The notes: generated by a model from the sequence alone, not told the origin. 64,000 bases of DNA from Lineolata rhizophorae (GCA_010093515.1 MU001682.1:726675-790674); one strand, 5' to 3'. Counted from the stretch's first letter, positions 45,529 through 56,900 are shown. Numbers and translations: made by a program.

Positions 45529-46746
45529 TCACGCCCTTTCTCCGCAGGCCGGGCCCGGCGCGGCCGCAGCCTCCAGGAACTCGTCAGCCACAACGCGATC
45601 GAATGCGGGGAACGAGATTGGGCCTGCATCGACGCCCAGGCGCCCTACACCTTCTTGGTCGCCGCGCGTAGCCGCCGCCGGCCGGGGCCGCCTCCGGACC
45701 GCCGTCGCGATCATGTAGTCCTCCTCGAAGGCGCGCAGCTCGAGCCTGACGTCGCGCACCCGCTCACCGCGCAGCCAGATCTCGACGCCGTCGTCGACGA
45801 GGACCTCGCCCCACACGCCCAGCGTCGAGCAGCGCGGCGCGGTGCCCGGGCGCGGGGCGAGCACGTGGCGGAACTCGAGCTCGCGCAGCCAGGCGGCGAG
45901 CAGGGCGTCGCCCGTCAGCTTGATGAAGGCTTCCTTGTAGCTGTAGAAGGCGTAGAAGCGGCGGAGCTTGGCGTCGACGATCAGGTCGGAGGGGATTTGC
46001 ATCGTGGTCGTCGACGGCGAGGAGGCGGGAGCCGTGGGCAGCTTGATGGTCACGGTCTGGTCGCGGACGCAGCACCGGTCGGCGCGGCCGAGCTGCTCGC
46101 CGGACAGCGTGCGCCCGTCGAGCAGCGTGACGCGGTCGACGTTGTACTTCATGTCCCAGCGCTCCTCGTCGGAGAAGAAGTCCTCGTACAGGTCGACCCA
46201 GCCGTCGAAGCCGTCCCGGTCGATGACGCGGTAGTCGTTGCGCTCGTTCACACACACGACGTCGACCCCGACCTCGACGTCCGCGGCCGCGCACCCCACC
46301 AACGCCACGATGCCGGCCTGGTGCGTCACGTTGAAGTCGGCGGCGGCGTCGCGCCCGTCCGCCAGCCGCACGCACGGCTTGCCGTGCCTCGCGTCGCCGC
46401 GCCGGCCGAGCCGGACCGCGTCCCAGGGGATCCCCAGCGCCCGCGTCGCGAAGAGCCGCTTCAGCAGCGCGGAGCCCAGCGACATGCGCGCGTCGCGGGC
46501 GTTGTGCTTGCGGACGACGTCGGCGCGCTCGTCGGCGCCGATCAGCGCGAGGTGCTCGGCCGCCTGCTACGCTAGCGACAGACGACACCGCGTCAGTCCG
46601 AGATTGATCTTTCGATTAAAAACGCTCGTTGTTTACGAGGGAAGCGCTGCGGCGAGTTTACGGACGGCGTCTGCTATGTTCTCACCTGCCCAAATGGTTC
46701 GGGTGTCGAGCAGCCAGCGCACCAGGGGCGGGCCTGAGGCACTCAT
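45529..46746 (-). CDS. npgA: 4'-phosphopantetheinyl transferase (NpgA/Sfp type), 5' splice unclear
   Basis: It transfers the phosphopantetheine arm of CoA to carrier domains of polyketide and peptide synthetases and of lysine synthesis. The body (from the Met at 46485, 318 codons) has ARMSLGSALLKRLF, FNVTHQAGIVAL, the metal-binding VGVDVVCVNERN, FFSDEERW and FYSYKEAFIKLTGDALL, the P-pant signature with Tyr where Trp is usual. A first exon at 46746-46686 codes VRWLLDTRTIWAG, matching the family N terminus, and ends in a textbook G/GTGAG donor. However, the acceptor that keeps frame (exon from 46571) leads at once into TAG, while the next two acceptors shift frame. A GC-AG intron, a sequence error, or a damaged gene are the options. 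Divergent from NFU1. Confidence 0.82.
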
Positions 46747-47122
46747 GGCGAAATTGGCGTGGGATCAACGGGTTCGAGGAAGTTTAATGACCATGGCCCG
46801 GGCGATTGACAGGCGGCCGAGTTTAAAGATTGAACCACCTCCTGTCAGCTTACCTGGGGCGCGGCTGAGGGAGGGGGTTTCGAAGTACGGAATATTGGGG
46901 GAGCTGAAGGGCACGTGAAGCACGTGACTGCCCTCGGGGCTACATGCCTTATGTAAGCCCTCGGCCATGATCTCATCGCCGAGACCCGATATGAAGAAAT
47001 CCCGGCGCGCGCAAGAGGCGCAGACACCTCTTTCCCATAGCACGAGACTAATGCGAGCTTCCTAAACACCTTCCGGATCCGACCGCCTCTTTAATTCGCA
47101 GCGTTATTAATTGGCATCGACC
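46747..47122. promoter_or_regulatory. Divergent promoter between PPTase and NFU1 genes
   Basis: A 376-bp bidirectional intergenic region. It contains two CACGTG E-box-like palindromes in close succession (about 46912-46927), which could serve bHLH factors for either gene. This is a motif observation only. Confidence 0.45.
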
Positions 47123-48198
47123 ATGGCCTCGAATTCCGTGGTCCGATGTGCGATCCGCTCCGTGTCGCGAGGCGCGCGGGCGCCGCTCCGGTCGTCCGCG
47201 ACCATCGCCACTCCCATGTCGACGGCGAGACAGGTCCATAGCGCGCCGGCGGCGGCGGCGGCGCTGCGCTCTCCAGCTGGGCGACGGCCGCGGGCCTTCG
47301 CCCGGCCGGGCGCAAGCGTGACGAGCCCGGCCGCCATTTGCGGGAAGCGGACGCTATTCATTCAGACGGAGGCTACTCCGAACGAGCATGTACGCTGGCG
47401 CCCCTTCACCGTCTTCGGCATCGTCTCCAGGACGTGCAGAAGGAAGGATGGAGACGCGACGGGAAACATGGCCACTAACAGCGCACCAAAAAACCGCAGG
47501 CGCTCAAGTTCAAGCCCGACCAGCGCATCCTGCCCGAGAACTTCGCGTCGCCGTTCCTCGAGTACCTCTCGCCGCGCGCGACGGTCACGCCGCCCCACCC
47601 GTCGCCGCTGGCCGGCCAGCTGCTCGGCGTCGACGGCGTCACCGCCGTCTTCTACGGGCCCGACTACATCACCATCACCAAGGATTCTTCGGTGCCGTGG
47701 GCTCACGTCAAGCCCGAGGTCTTCAGCCTGATCACCGAGGCGGTGACGTCGGGCCAGCCCATCGTCAACACAGTGGCGGGCAAGGCGGGCGACGACGGCC
47801 AAGAGTCGGCGGAGCAGGACAGCCTGGCGTACGACGAGAACGACGACGAAGTCGTGGGCGCCATCAAGGAGCTGCTCGAGACGCGCATCCGGCCGGCGAT
47901 CCAAGAGGACGGCGGCGACATCGAGTTCCGCGGCTTCCACGACGGCCAGGTGCTGCTCAAGCTGCGCGGCGCCTGCCGCACCTGCGATTCGAGCACCGTG
48001 ACGCTGCGCAACGGCATCGAGAGCATGCTGATGCACTACGTCGAGGAGGTCAAGGGCGTGCAGCAGGTCATGGACCAGGAAGAGGAGGTCGCGATGCAGG
48101 AATTCGCCAAGTTCGAGGAGAAGCTGAGGCAGCAGAAGGGCCCCGACGCGGTGCCGTCGACGACGGCAAAGGGCAGCATCGATACGGTGGAGGGTTGA
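47123..48198 (+). CDS. NFU1: Mitochondrial iron-sulfur scaffold NFU1
   Basis: Two exons, 47123-47389 and 47500-48198 (321 aa). The first exon is an Arg/Ala/Ser-rich mitochondrial presequence without acidic residues, ending in KRTLFIQTEATPNE. The second carries the Nfu N-terminal domain (LKFKPDQRILP, VTAVFYGPDYITITKD, WAHVKPEVFSLI) and the NifU C-terminal domain (IRPAIQEDGGDIEFRGFHDGQVLLKLRGACRTCDSS) with the CxxC at about residues 248-251 that bridges a 4Fe-4S cluster between two subunits. It delivers clusters to lipoate synthase and succinate dehydrogenase. An upstream in-frame TTG was rejected in favour of the ATG in CGACCATGG context. Confidence 0.94.
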
Positions 48199-49028
48199 AG
48201 GAGTGATCGGCACGATTGTGGCTGACTGAAGTCGAGCTGTCTCCCGTGCCTGAGCAACGCCGGGCGAGCTAGCTTTTTTTTTTTTGAGAGAGAGAGAGAG
48301 AGATTATCCCGCATAAACCTTATCGCTTGATTGGTCGCAGGTGGCATGTACCGGTACATCTCGTACGATGATGTGGCAGCACCGAGCACAAGTAGAAGTG
48401 CCCAAGGGGCCGGTCACGGATGTGTCGGCCTACGTACGGAAGGGCGCGGATTCGGGGACGCTGTCCTAGGCAAGTGGGGATTTCCAGTTACGTGCACTGG
48501 CGCGGCGCGTCACCCGCCGTCGATCGCCATTGATTTGCAGTGCCAATTTCGATTTTCGAAAGCATTTTCCAGTCACCTTTCCCCGAAACGGCATAACGTT
48601 CATGTAGAATAGAAATTATTCGGGATTTACTATCGCGCATTATCTGCCCAGAAAGAGAGATTTCGGCTAGACTTGGCCCTTTTCCCCTCCTTCACCCCCC
48701 CCCTTCTGCACGCACATCCTCAAGCGCCGTATTAACTACCTATCGGAGTCGCCAACCTCGCCGTTCCACCACAACGAAAAAGAGCTAACCTTGCTGCAAC
48801 GAACACGTTAGATAGAAACCTGACCTATAAACAAAAGAGGGCCCAAGCTTTCCCCGGGACCACGCACGCGCGCCCCCAACACGCCCCAACACCCCAACCA
48901 CCGTTCCGGCCCACACGCACCTTGCCAAATCTGGACCCGCTCGTCCCCTTCTCCCTATCAAGGCCCAGTCGCCTTCTACCGCGACCCCGCAGCCTACCTA
49001 TAGGTACACACGGACACACGGGGCCACC
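48199..49028. other. Convergent 3' intergenic space
   Basis: It lies between the ends of NFU1 and the WetA gene. A T11 run followed by (GA)8 sits at about 48273-48302, just after NFU1. No coding signal. Confidence 0.6.
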
Positions 49029-51641
49029 TCAGGGCTCCAGCAGCAAGCCCTCCCGCTCGAGCGCCCTCAGGTCGCCACCGGCGTCCAGGATGGCCCGCTG
49101 CGCCGCCCGGCTCAGCTTGCGCCGCCGCTCGAGCGCCTCCTTCTCGCGCCGCGCCTTCGTCTTGGAGCTGCCCGACGGCGCCACCCCCGTCAGGATCTTG
49201 ACGCTGTCGCTCGGCGTGAAGTTGACGAAGCCGACCGCGGCCCCGCCCCGCCCCGCGCCCGACGACGACGCCGAGCCGCAGCTGCCGGGCGAGGCCCGCG
49301 ATGAGGCGCGGCTGGCGGCGGCGGCCGTCGCTGCAGCGGCTACCGCGGCAGCAGCAGCAGCGGCAGCAGCAGCGGTGGTGGTGGTGGTCGTCGTCGTCGT
49401 GGAGGCGCTGTTCCCGCTGCTCTTTCGCCGCGGCTTCTGCTTCGTGGAGGGCTTGGTGATGCTGTGCTGGGTGGAGGTGCGGCGGGAGGAAGAAGAGGAG
49501 GAGGAGGAGAAGGAGGAGGAGGAGCGCGGGGCGGAGGCGGGGGCGGGGCCCACGAGGGAAGACGCCGAGGGCGGGGAGGCGGACGGGGTTCGCGAGGGGG
49601 GCGTGCGGCGGGCTGCTGCTCCTGCTGCTGCTGCTGCGGCGGCGGCGGCGGCGGATGTGGCGTGCAGCTGCTGGTGTCGTTCGAGTTGCGGGCGGGTGTA
49701 CTGCTGATGGTGCTGGCGCTGCAGCGGCAGTTGTTGCTGGCGCTGGTGCAGGTGCAACTGGTGCTGGTGGTGCTGATAAAGCTGGTGGTGCGTGTGCTGC
49801 TGGTGGAGCGCGGACCTGACGGCGGCCGGGAATACGGACTCCGTCGGGGAGGGCCGCGGGCGGGCGAAGCCGGCCGCGGGCGACGACGAGGCCGGCGGCG
49901 GCGGGAACGCGAAGTCGGCGTCGTGCTGCCGGCGGCGGCCGTCGTGGTGGTGGTGACTGCGAGCTGCGGCGATCCCAGGGTCCACGCCGGCGTCGTCGAG
50001 GGGCCCGCAGTCGATCATCAGGCCGGCGCGCGCCAGCGCGTCCGGGCGGTCGGCGGTGACGCCGGCCGGGCCGGGGGGGCCCCCGCCGCTCAGCTGCGCC
50101 AGGAAGTCGGGCCGCGGCGCGCCCTGGCCCGTCGTTGGCGGCGACGCGGGCTGAGACACGCGCGGGCGCGCGGCGCTAGCCGAGCTCGACGACGCCCGCT
50201 GCTGCTGCTGCCACCACGACATGGCGTCCTCGTCAGGCCCGACTCCGTAGCTCGGCGGCGAGGCTGCGAAGCCAAAGCCGGGCGCGGCCTCGTGGCCCGC
50301 GGCCGCGGGCGGCCACGACGGCGCCGGCGCCACGCCTGCGCTGGTCGCGCCCGCCCCCAGCCCGCCGCCCACCTGGCGCGAGGCGTGCAGAGCCTCAGCG
50401 CCGCCGCTACCGCCGCCGTCGTCGCCGAAGTAGCTGCTGGCCCCCGCCCCGGCGCCGTTCGCCGCTACTGCTGCGTCGGCGTTGAACAGGCCGCCGTTGC
50501 TGGCGGACCCTCGCCGTCGCTCGCACGCGGCCAGCATGGGCGACGCCAGCGGCGTCAATTGGTACTGCGACTGCGAGGGCCGCCGGCTGCTACTGCCGCC
50601 GCCGGCCCCCATTGGCGACAGCGGGGCCTCGTCCGGGCCGCCGCCGCCGCCGCCGTAGTCGTGCATCGCCTGGTGGAAGCCGTACTCTGTCTGCAGGGCC
50701 TTGGCCGACGGCGGCGGCGACAGCGGGAAGTAGCTGTGATGATGGTGGTGCTGGTGGTGGCGGTGGTGGTGGTGGGGAAACGTCGTCGTCACTGCGGATG
50801 ATGGCGGCGTCGAGAGGTCGAAGTGGCCTTGTCCTTGTCCTTGTCCTCCTGCAGCAGCAGCAGCTGCTGCTGCTTGATGCTCGAGGTGCGTCGTCGGAGT
50901 CGGAGTCGCCCAGACATCCTGGTACCCGCCGGCGCGGAACGTCGAGGCGCGCATCGTGCTCCTCGGCGACGACCGCGGCGGGCGCCCCTTGCGACAAGGG
51001 GTCTTTGCGACTGTTGCTGCTGCTGCGGCGGCGGCCGGGGGCGGAGGGCTGCCGCAACCGGACCGGTTCGACGGCGGGATGGGAGAGATTCTGTTCCGGC
51101 GGCGGCGGCGAGAGAAGGGACAAGGCGACGACGACGCTGAATTGGGCGGGAACGCTGAAGGTATTTGAGGCGAAGGGGCACCCAATTCTGCAAGGCTGGC
51201 GGCCAACTCGGGCTCGTCGGCGGGCTTAGCCTGCAAATCGGGACGGGTGGAGACGTGATTGCCTTGCATGTGGGACGAGGCTGCATTTTGTCCTGAGCAG
51301 CAGCGGTGGTGCCGCAGCAGCAGGGCCTTGCTCCCGTGCCAAGCGTCCCGCCGTGATTCGAGGAGGCTGGCGTCCCGATCGGGCATAGGCGATGCGTCCA
51401 GTTTGCCGCTTCCGCTCGAGTCGGTCGACACGTCAAAGAGATTGCCCGGGCCGCCGGGTTCCAGAGCGTTGCTGTTGTTGTCGTCGTCGCCGTCGTCGTC
51501 GCCCCCCGGCCGGAAAGGATCCGCGTCGGGATCCGCCTCCACATACTGGTCAAAGAGCTCGTCGTAGGCCCGATCAATCCACTCGACCTCTTTGTCCGAC
51601 GGCCGCATCGGGAGATCGACCTTTCGCCGCTGCAGCGCCAT
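49029..51641 (-). CDS. wetA: Conidiation regulator WetA
   Basis: Intronless, 870 aa from the ATG at 51641; the frame is open farther upstream, but MALQRRK fits the family start. WetA acts late in conidial development, controlling spore wall maturation and trehalose and secondary metabolism. The N terminus has EVEWIDRAYDELFDQYVEAD. The C terminus carries the conserved DNA-binding block VNFTPSDSVKILTGVAPSGSSKTKARREKEALERRRKLSRAA. Between them are extreme low-complexity tracts: HHHHRHHQHHHHH, poly-Gln/His, two poly-Ala runs (13 and 11 or more), poly-Ser and a Thr9 run. This makes it much longer than the 550-600 aa Aspergillus protein. The call rests on the C-terminal block recalled from WetA proteins. 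Confidence 0.78.
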   Translation of the reverse strand: MALQRRKVDLPMRPSDKEVEWIDRAYDELFDQYVEADPDADPFRPGGDDDGDDDNNSNALEPGGPGNLFDVSTDSSGSGKLDASPMPDRDASLLESRRDAWHGSKALLLRHHRCCSGQNAASSHMQGNHVSTRPDLQAKPADEPELAASLAELGAPSPQIPSAFPPNSASSSPCPFSRRRRRNRISPIPPSNRSGCGSPPPPAAAAAAATVAKTPCRKGRPPRSSPRSTMRASTFRAGGYQDVWATPTPTTHLEHQAAAAAAAAGGQGQGQGHFDLSTPPSSAVTTTFPHHHHRHHQHHHHHSYFPLSPPPSAKALQTEYGFHQAMHDYGGGGGGPDEAPLSPMGAGGGSSSRRPSQSQYQLTPLASPMLAACERRRGSASNGGLFNADAAVAANGAGAGASSYFGDDGGGSGGAEALHASRQVGGGLGAGATSAGVAPAPSWPPAAAGHEAAPGFGFAASPPSYGVGPDEDAMSWWQQQQRASSSSASAARPRVSQPASPPTTGQGAPRPDFLAQLSGGGPPGPAGVTADRPDALARAGLMIDCGPLDDAGVDPGIAAARSHHHHDGRRRQHDADFAFPPPPASSSPAAGFARPRPSPTESVFPAAVRSALHQQHTHHQLYQHHQHQLHLHQRQQQLPLQRQHHQQYTRPQLERHQQLHATSAAAAAAAAAAGAAARRTPPSRTPSASPPSASSLVGPAPASAPRSSSSFSSSSSSSSRRTSTQHSITKPSTKQKPRRKSSGNSASTTTTTTTTTAAAAAAAAAAVAAAATAAAASRASSRASPGSCGSASSSGAGRGGAAVGFVNFTPSDSVKILTGVAPSGSSKTKARREKEALERRRKLSRAAQRAILDAGGDLRALEREGLLLEP

Positions 51642-53765
51642 ACCTGACCACAAATCCTCTTTCGCAATTCGCAAGGCAAGATATGGAGCCGGCACGTGAT
51701 CGGAGTGGACCAAGAGTCGGGGCTCGGGATCCGTCAATGAGCGAGGGCGGTGATAAGTGAAATGACAGAGCAGATCCCCATGTGCCGGGGAGGGGCCACA
51801 AGTGGAAATCCAATAGAAGCACGAGCAAAGCAGACCGACGATCCCTTTGCAGAGGAGACCGTGCAGTCCTGTCCCGCTGCTAAAGAAGACGGCACGGCAG
51901 GCAAGACGATTTAGAAAAAGGACAAACAGGGGAAACAAACATCGCCCCGGGGATATTTAAACCTGGCGATGCTGAATGCCGTGCGCCTGCGATCCCCCAC
52001 CAGCCGCCCGCCTTTCGAGGCAGCTCGCATTCCGGGGGGGTGGGTATCCATCGTCGAACATGGTGGCTAAATTTGGCTAGAGCGGGACTGGGTTTTGAAG
52101 AATGAAAGAAACCCAGGACTTTGCGCCGACTGCAAAACCTGCCAACCGGACAAACAGTGAAGATGAGCCAAACACGGGGGGTTGCGCGCCGCCCCCCGTA
52201 CCAACGGTGCGAGGCTGGGAAAGGCGTATTGAGAGAGAGTGAGTGTGAGAGAGAGACGCGGAATTGGAGAGGCGTTCCTCGAATCCAGCCACACGGCGTG
52301 GCGGACGCCGACGAATACCGGTTGCGGTAATGGAGAATGCGGAACTAAGCCACACGCCGGAATGCGAGTGGGCATTCCGGCCGACCTACTAGTGAAGATT
52401 TACGCTGTCCCTTTCCCCACAGAGCGATTTGCGCACAGAGCTCTCGCCGCAGGTAGGTAAAAGTAAAACATCGTTTGAACTTTGGGGGGAATCCGCGGTG
52501 AGAAGCCGATGAGGAGGGAAAGTCTCGCGGAGCTGGACGAGTGGCGTGAAACAGTGCGCTGCGAGGGTGAGACACGACGGTTGGTGGGCCGTGGAGTGAG
52601 CTCCCGCCGGAACCGGGCACCGCCGACGCCGAACCAGTTTCTGAGTGCCGTGGGGACGTGTAGAATTCCACTTCCGCGATCTCTGTCCCAGGAGTTCATT
52701 GATACGCTTAGTCCAGGAACAGGGTCGGGGCAGCCGGCTGGAGTTTTGTCGAATTTCTGCTTCACTGCTTATTTTCTCACTCCACCGAAAAATTCGCGAA
52801 GCTCAATGATTGCCGTCTACCCGTCGGCTCCGCAAAGAGTGAGCGCCTCCACCACCACAGCATGCCTCCAGTTCCTTGCTTGTCAATGTCTATCCGGGAC
52901 GGTTCTAGGTGTCTTGCTAGAGGCTCTCTTTGGGAGACATTTCTTTGTCCTCCCCGCTCTCTTCGGGAAGTATTTAGAGCCACCGGGTCATTACGCTCGG
53001 GAGTGTGAGTTATGCCAAGCCCTCCAAAACCTTGGGCTTTCAACTTCTCGAGCCTCCTGACGACGAATCCTCGCAGAAGCAGCAGTATAGCGGCCTCAAT
53101 GCCATGCTACACTATACGTAGGCTGAAATGCGCAAGTCTTGCTAAGGTTGACCCCAGTGAATCTCATTCATCACCCAGTCTACAGTCTGAATGACTTTAA
53201 CGTTGTCTCTGTCTCGGCCTAAGGCGTGACGACATAGACCGTGTATCTCCGTTCTAGTCATATGACATCTACATAAAGAAAGCGGTGACTTTCTTTTGTT
53301 CTCAGAGGCTGCCACGTTCTCAGAAACAAAGAAATAGGTGAGGCAAAAGTAAACCAAGAAATTTTCCTGGCAGAGCCACAGTCGTCAATGAGCCTCATGG
53401 TATTGTTTGTTGGGCGGCCACTGTACACCAATCCTTTTATTCACAATATCCAGAGTGTTTGACGGAACACAGTAATATACTTCCGATTTCCTGCCTTGTT
53501 CTATGGTCTCCGCATACGTGGCCGCTGTTGTCTTCACTCATTTTCACTTACAACCACACGGGCACATCCACGGGTCAGCGACCTGCCCCTTAACCCACCA
53601 CATACAGGAAACCCAATTTGCTCCAAGAAGCTGGCCTTCGCCTCACATCTTCCCTGCATTCTTTAAAATAGCGTGGAAGCCGCAGCTTTTCAAACTTTTT
53701 TTTTTCTTGTTCCGTACCGTTTTCCAAGTTCATACTTTTGTCTTATATAGCTTCCTAGCATCAAC
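51642..53765. other. Long divergent promoter region, no supported gene
   Basis: More than 2 kb separate the WetA start from the next gene, which suits a developmentally regulated gene with a long leader. Short frames on both strands lack recognisable domains. A GAGAGAGAGTGAGTGTGAGAGAGAG stretch lies at about 52231-52256. From about 52770 the DNA becomes AT-richer. Confidence 0.45.
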
Positions 53766-55043
53766 ATGCCGCGCCCTTTGGAGATCACGTCGGCGCCACG
53801 TCGATCCTCACGACTCGCCATCCCACCATCATCCTTCTCACCCATGGAACCCCTGACACCGCCCGCGAAAACAGTCCTCCCTGTTTGCCCCCTATTGCAG
53901 AAGCGCTCCCTGCTCCTCGCCCCGCCGCCGCAGGCGCCGCTGCCCTGGCTCTGGCAGTGCCACCTCTGCCAGCGCATGTACCCGCTCGGCACGACGCGCC
54001 GCTGCCTCGAAGACGGCCACTACTTCTGCTCCGGACTCACGGTGACGCGCGGCTGGCACCGCGACGCCAAGGCCGGCAAGCCCGTCGTTAAAACCAGGGT
54101 CCGCCGCCACAGGGCGTGCAATTCGGAGTTCGACTACCTAGCCTGGAGGCATTGGGGTCACTGGCGCCGCAATGTCGATGTCGATTTGCCCACGATCGTG
54201 GAGGAGGGCGAGGGTGAGGGCGAGGTGTTGGTGGATATGAAGCCGGGAGATAGCACGTTTTCTGACTCGTCGTTCTCGTTCTTGTCCTCGTCGAGTGAGG
54301 CCAAATCAACTGAATCGAAGTCGAGCAGCAACAGTAATGCGTCGTGCGCGGCGAAGAAGAACTGCTGGAGCTCGTGCGACTACCCAAGCGAGTGCCGCTG
54401 GGGCAAGCGGGACACCGTGATGGAATCGCCGAAGCCTCCAGTGGAGAGCTTGGTTCCATCCGCGACGAGCGCGCCGCCTCCCGCGGTTGGACCCCCGACC
54501 ACCTTCGACGAGATCATGGGCGAGCCCACGATCAACCAAGGCGAGCCGCCCGGCAGGTTAGCGAAAGCCGGACGCTCCCCGAAAGAGGACTTCTGGAAGT
54601 CCATTTTGACGTCGGCGTCGCGACGCAAGAGCGCCAAGAAATCGGCGCTTTCGCCCTCGCCTTTGGCGCTCCACCCGGTGACGGAACTCCCCGAGGATGA
54701 GGACGCCCCGTCGCCGGAGAACTACCTGGGCTCTCTGACGGAGCGCACGCTCACAGTGCCGCCGGACACCGAGCCGCCGGAGCACACCCGTCGTAAGTCG
54801 AACTCGGCGGCGCCGCTGGAACCCGCTGTGGCTCTGGAGCCGCGCAGGAACTGCGGCGTCTCGTTGGATGCTGTCCAGCAGATTATTGACCATGCGCTGG
54901 CGAAGATTGCTGACATTGGGCAGAATGAGAGGACACGGGCTCGCCTGGAGCAAGGTGAGGGCTCGCTGAGACGCGTGTCTAATTTGGATAGCGGGTTCTT
55001 CAGCGGGGCTTCCGACGAGGATACCACGATGGACTTCACCTAG
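53766..55043 (+). CDS. Cys-rich, possibly zinc-binding protein of unknown function
   Basis: Single exon, 425 aa. After a Pro-rich start comes a Cys/His region: WQCHLCQRMYPLGTTRRCLEDGHYFCSG (about residues 62-90), HRACNSEFDYLAWRHWGHWRR (about 113-134), and CWSSCDYPSECRWG (about 199-212). CxxC, C-x7-HxxxC and paired later cysteines could hold one or two zinc ions. The remainder is Ser/Pro/Glu-rich and disordered, with DFWKSILTSASRRKSAKK as a short conserved-looking helix and a helical C-terminal part (VSLDAVQQIIDHALAKI). I recall similar CxxC-LEDGHYFC proteins in other ascomycetes but no function. Start context AACATGCC. Confidence 0.78.
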   Translation: MPRPLEITSAPRRSSRLAIPPSSFSPMEPLTPPAKTVLPVCPLLQKRSLLLAPPPQAPLPWLWQCHLCQRMYPLGTTRRCLEDGHYFCSGLTVTRGWHRDAKAGKPVVKTRVRRHRACNSEFDYLAWRHWGHWRRNVDVDLPTIVEEGEGEGEVLVDMKPGDSTFSDSSFSFLSSSSEAKSTESKSSSNSNASCAAKKNCWSSCDYPSECRWGKRDTVMESPKPPVESLVPSATSAPPPAVGPPTTFDEIMGEPTINQGEPPGRLAKAGRSPKEDFWKSILTSASRRKSAKKSALSPSPLALHPVTELPEDEDAPSPENYLGSLTERTLTVPPDTEPPEHTRRKSNSAAPLEPAVALEPRRNCGVSLDAVQQIIDHALAKIADIGQNERTRARLEQGEGSLRRVSNLDSGFFSGASDEDTTMDFT

Positions 55044-56900
55044 GCACTAGTTGTGGCTAGGTACTCCGGAAGTCCACATAACATAGTGCTAGTACTGCTG
55101 TACTATATTTTCTGCACAGTCACTGTATCATCTAATATTTATGTCCAAACTAGTCACGATAGACAGTTAATTACATGAGAGTGGAATGGTAAATCAATCT
55201 AAAAGGAAAATGAACTTGAAATGCTACTGCCTATTGAATACTAATAAGTATACACTGGCCATAACGAAAATTCACCGATTTATTCTTTGTAGTGAATATT
55301 ATTTTATTGTGCGGAAAGTTCAGATATATAGTTTCAGGAGTAGATCTTCGGCCTCATTTCTCTACCAACCCTAGGGCCTACCAATTCGAAAGAAACTAAG
55401 TGAATTTAGTTTAAGTATTACAACTTGCAAGTGGAGGTCCGTACTATGAGAGAGTATAATAGCATTGTTGGACGCAACAACCAGATTAGCTTTCTTCCGA
55501 TTACATCTAATAAAGAAAATTCTCTAGCAAGATGCTTGCACCAGGAATCCAAAATACATACTATCTCAGTGTCTGTAACAGACCAACAATGCTGTAGGGA
55601 TATTGTTCTAGCCTTGGTATACGTTTGTATGCAGCATGCAGCAGAAGAGATACCGGCGTGGCCGTTTGCGTTTGGCACTATAAACAACCTTGCCTTGTAA
55701 AAGGAAGTGAAATATCCATCGGTAATTAGCACCCAGACTCCTAAGGCAGGTTTCCCATTACTGTACCTGACAGAGCGGCGTAGAAATTCACTATAGGACT
55801 GCAACAAGAATAGGATACGGAATGAATATGGTATATCGAAAGACTTAGCTCTACGCCATGATCGACGATGGAATTGACCTGCACATTGGGCTGCCACTCT
55901 GCTCGGAATACTTTTATCGTGGAAGAGATAAAAAGTGGATACTTGTGTGACACCGAACGCCAAGAGAGCTGACTCCTGGCCAAGCGGGCTAGTACGCTGG
56001 GTGTTCTGCAAGTCTTTCATGGAGAGAGATCGAATTTCACTTGTTCGACTGAAATTTTTCAACCCCTTTCCTGTTTTTGAGAGAGGATAGGGTATACTGT
56101 TAGTATTGGTGGCACATGCTAGGCAACTACGGCAACTGAAGATCACTTGAAAGAGTATTGCGAACTGATAGGGTCTACATTCTATGCATTTGTTCAAAAT
56201 GGGCGGATAAAGGTTCACCCTTTCAGGGCACTGATACACAAATCCAAACTCAATGGTTGCTTTCAAGAAACCGGAGATGGAGATAGCATGTCAGTCGACA
56301 AGATCATGCCGAGAAAAGGAATTGCACGCTCGCATGGTGGTTTGCTAGATAGTCTGGGGGAACACTTTGGGGACCTGAAAATGACAGAGCTGAAACAACC
56401 TCGCTTGCAAACGATAAGCACTGGCCGACAGAAACGCGTGGCGCTATCGGCCGGTCTAGCCTTCAGCCTCCAGGGTCCCCTAAAAAGCGCCACGCACCTG
56501 GTCGGCGAACGCCTTGCGGGTATATCCGCGAGGCTATGTAGAAACTGTTGGCGTCAACCCACATTAGCGGTATAACGACAAAAGTTCATTGGTCTTTTAG
56601 CGAATGATTTGAAAACCAGGAAAAAGAAAGGGAAAGGGGGAAATTCGGGGGAAGCGGCCAAAAACGTGCCAGCCCAGTCGAGGCTGGGGTGTGGTCTGTG
56701 ATTGTTTGGTGCGTTTGTCGCGTTTGCCCCGCTCTGCCTCCAACAGCGAGCTCCCGTCCCGTATGCAGGCCAATCCGAACCAACATCCACTTTGTGCTCC
56801 GTGCAGATGCACTCCACAGCCAACTGAAAAGCACGGGCACGAGCACTCGAGCCCAAGATCGCCTGGCGACGCGGCTTTATGCGTGCATTTTTCACTCACA
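55044..56900. other. AT-rich region, probably decayed sequence
   Basis: From about 55050 to 56150 AT content is clearly higher than in the flanking genes. A 282-codon frame on the minus strand (56266-55418) and a 91-codon frame on the plus strand (55425-55700) overlap, but neither gave a domain I recognise. The composition suggests an old repeat or a gene relic altered by C-to-T change. The last 300 bp are the RIB7 promoter. Confidence 0.4.

Noticed and set aside
49464-50801. 445-codon plus-strand frame opposite WetA
   Set aside because: Gly/Arg/Val-rich shadow of triplet repeats. No domain, and the minus strand carries the WetA C-terminal block.
55418-56266. 282-codon minus-strand frame in AT-rich DNA
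   Set aside because: No recognisable domain; the region looks decayed and a plus-strand frame overlaps it. Kept only as a note on the region.
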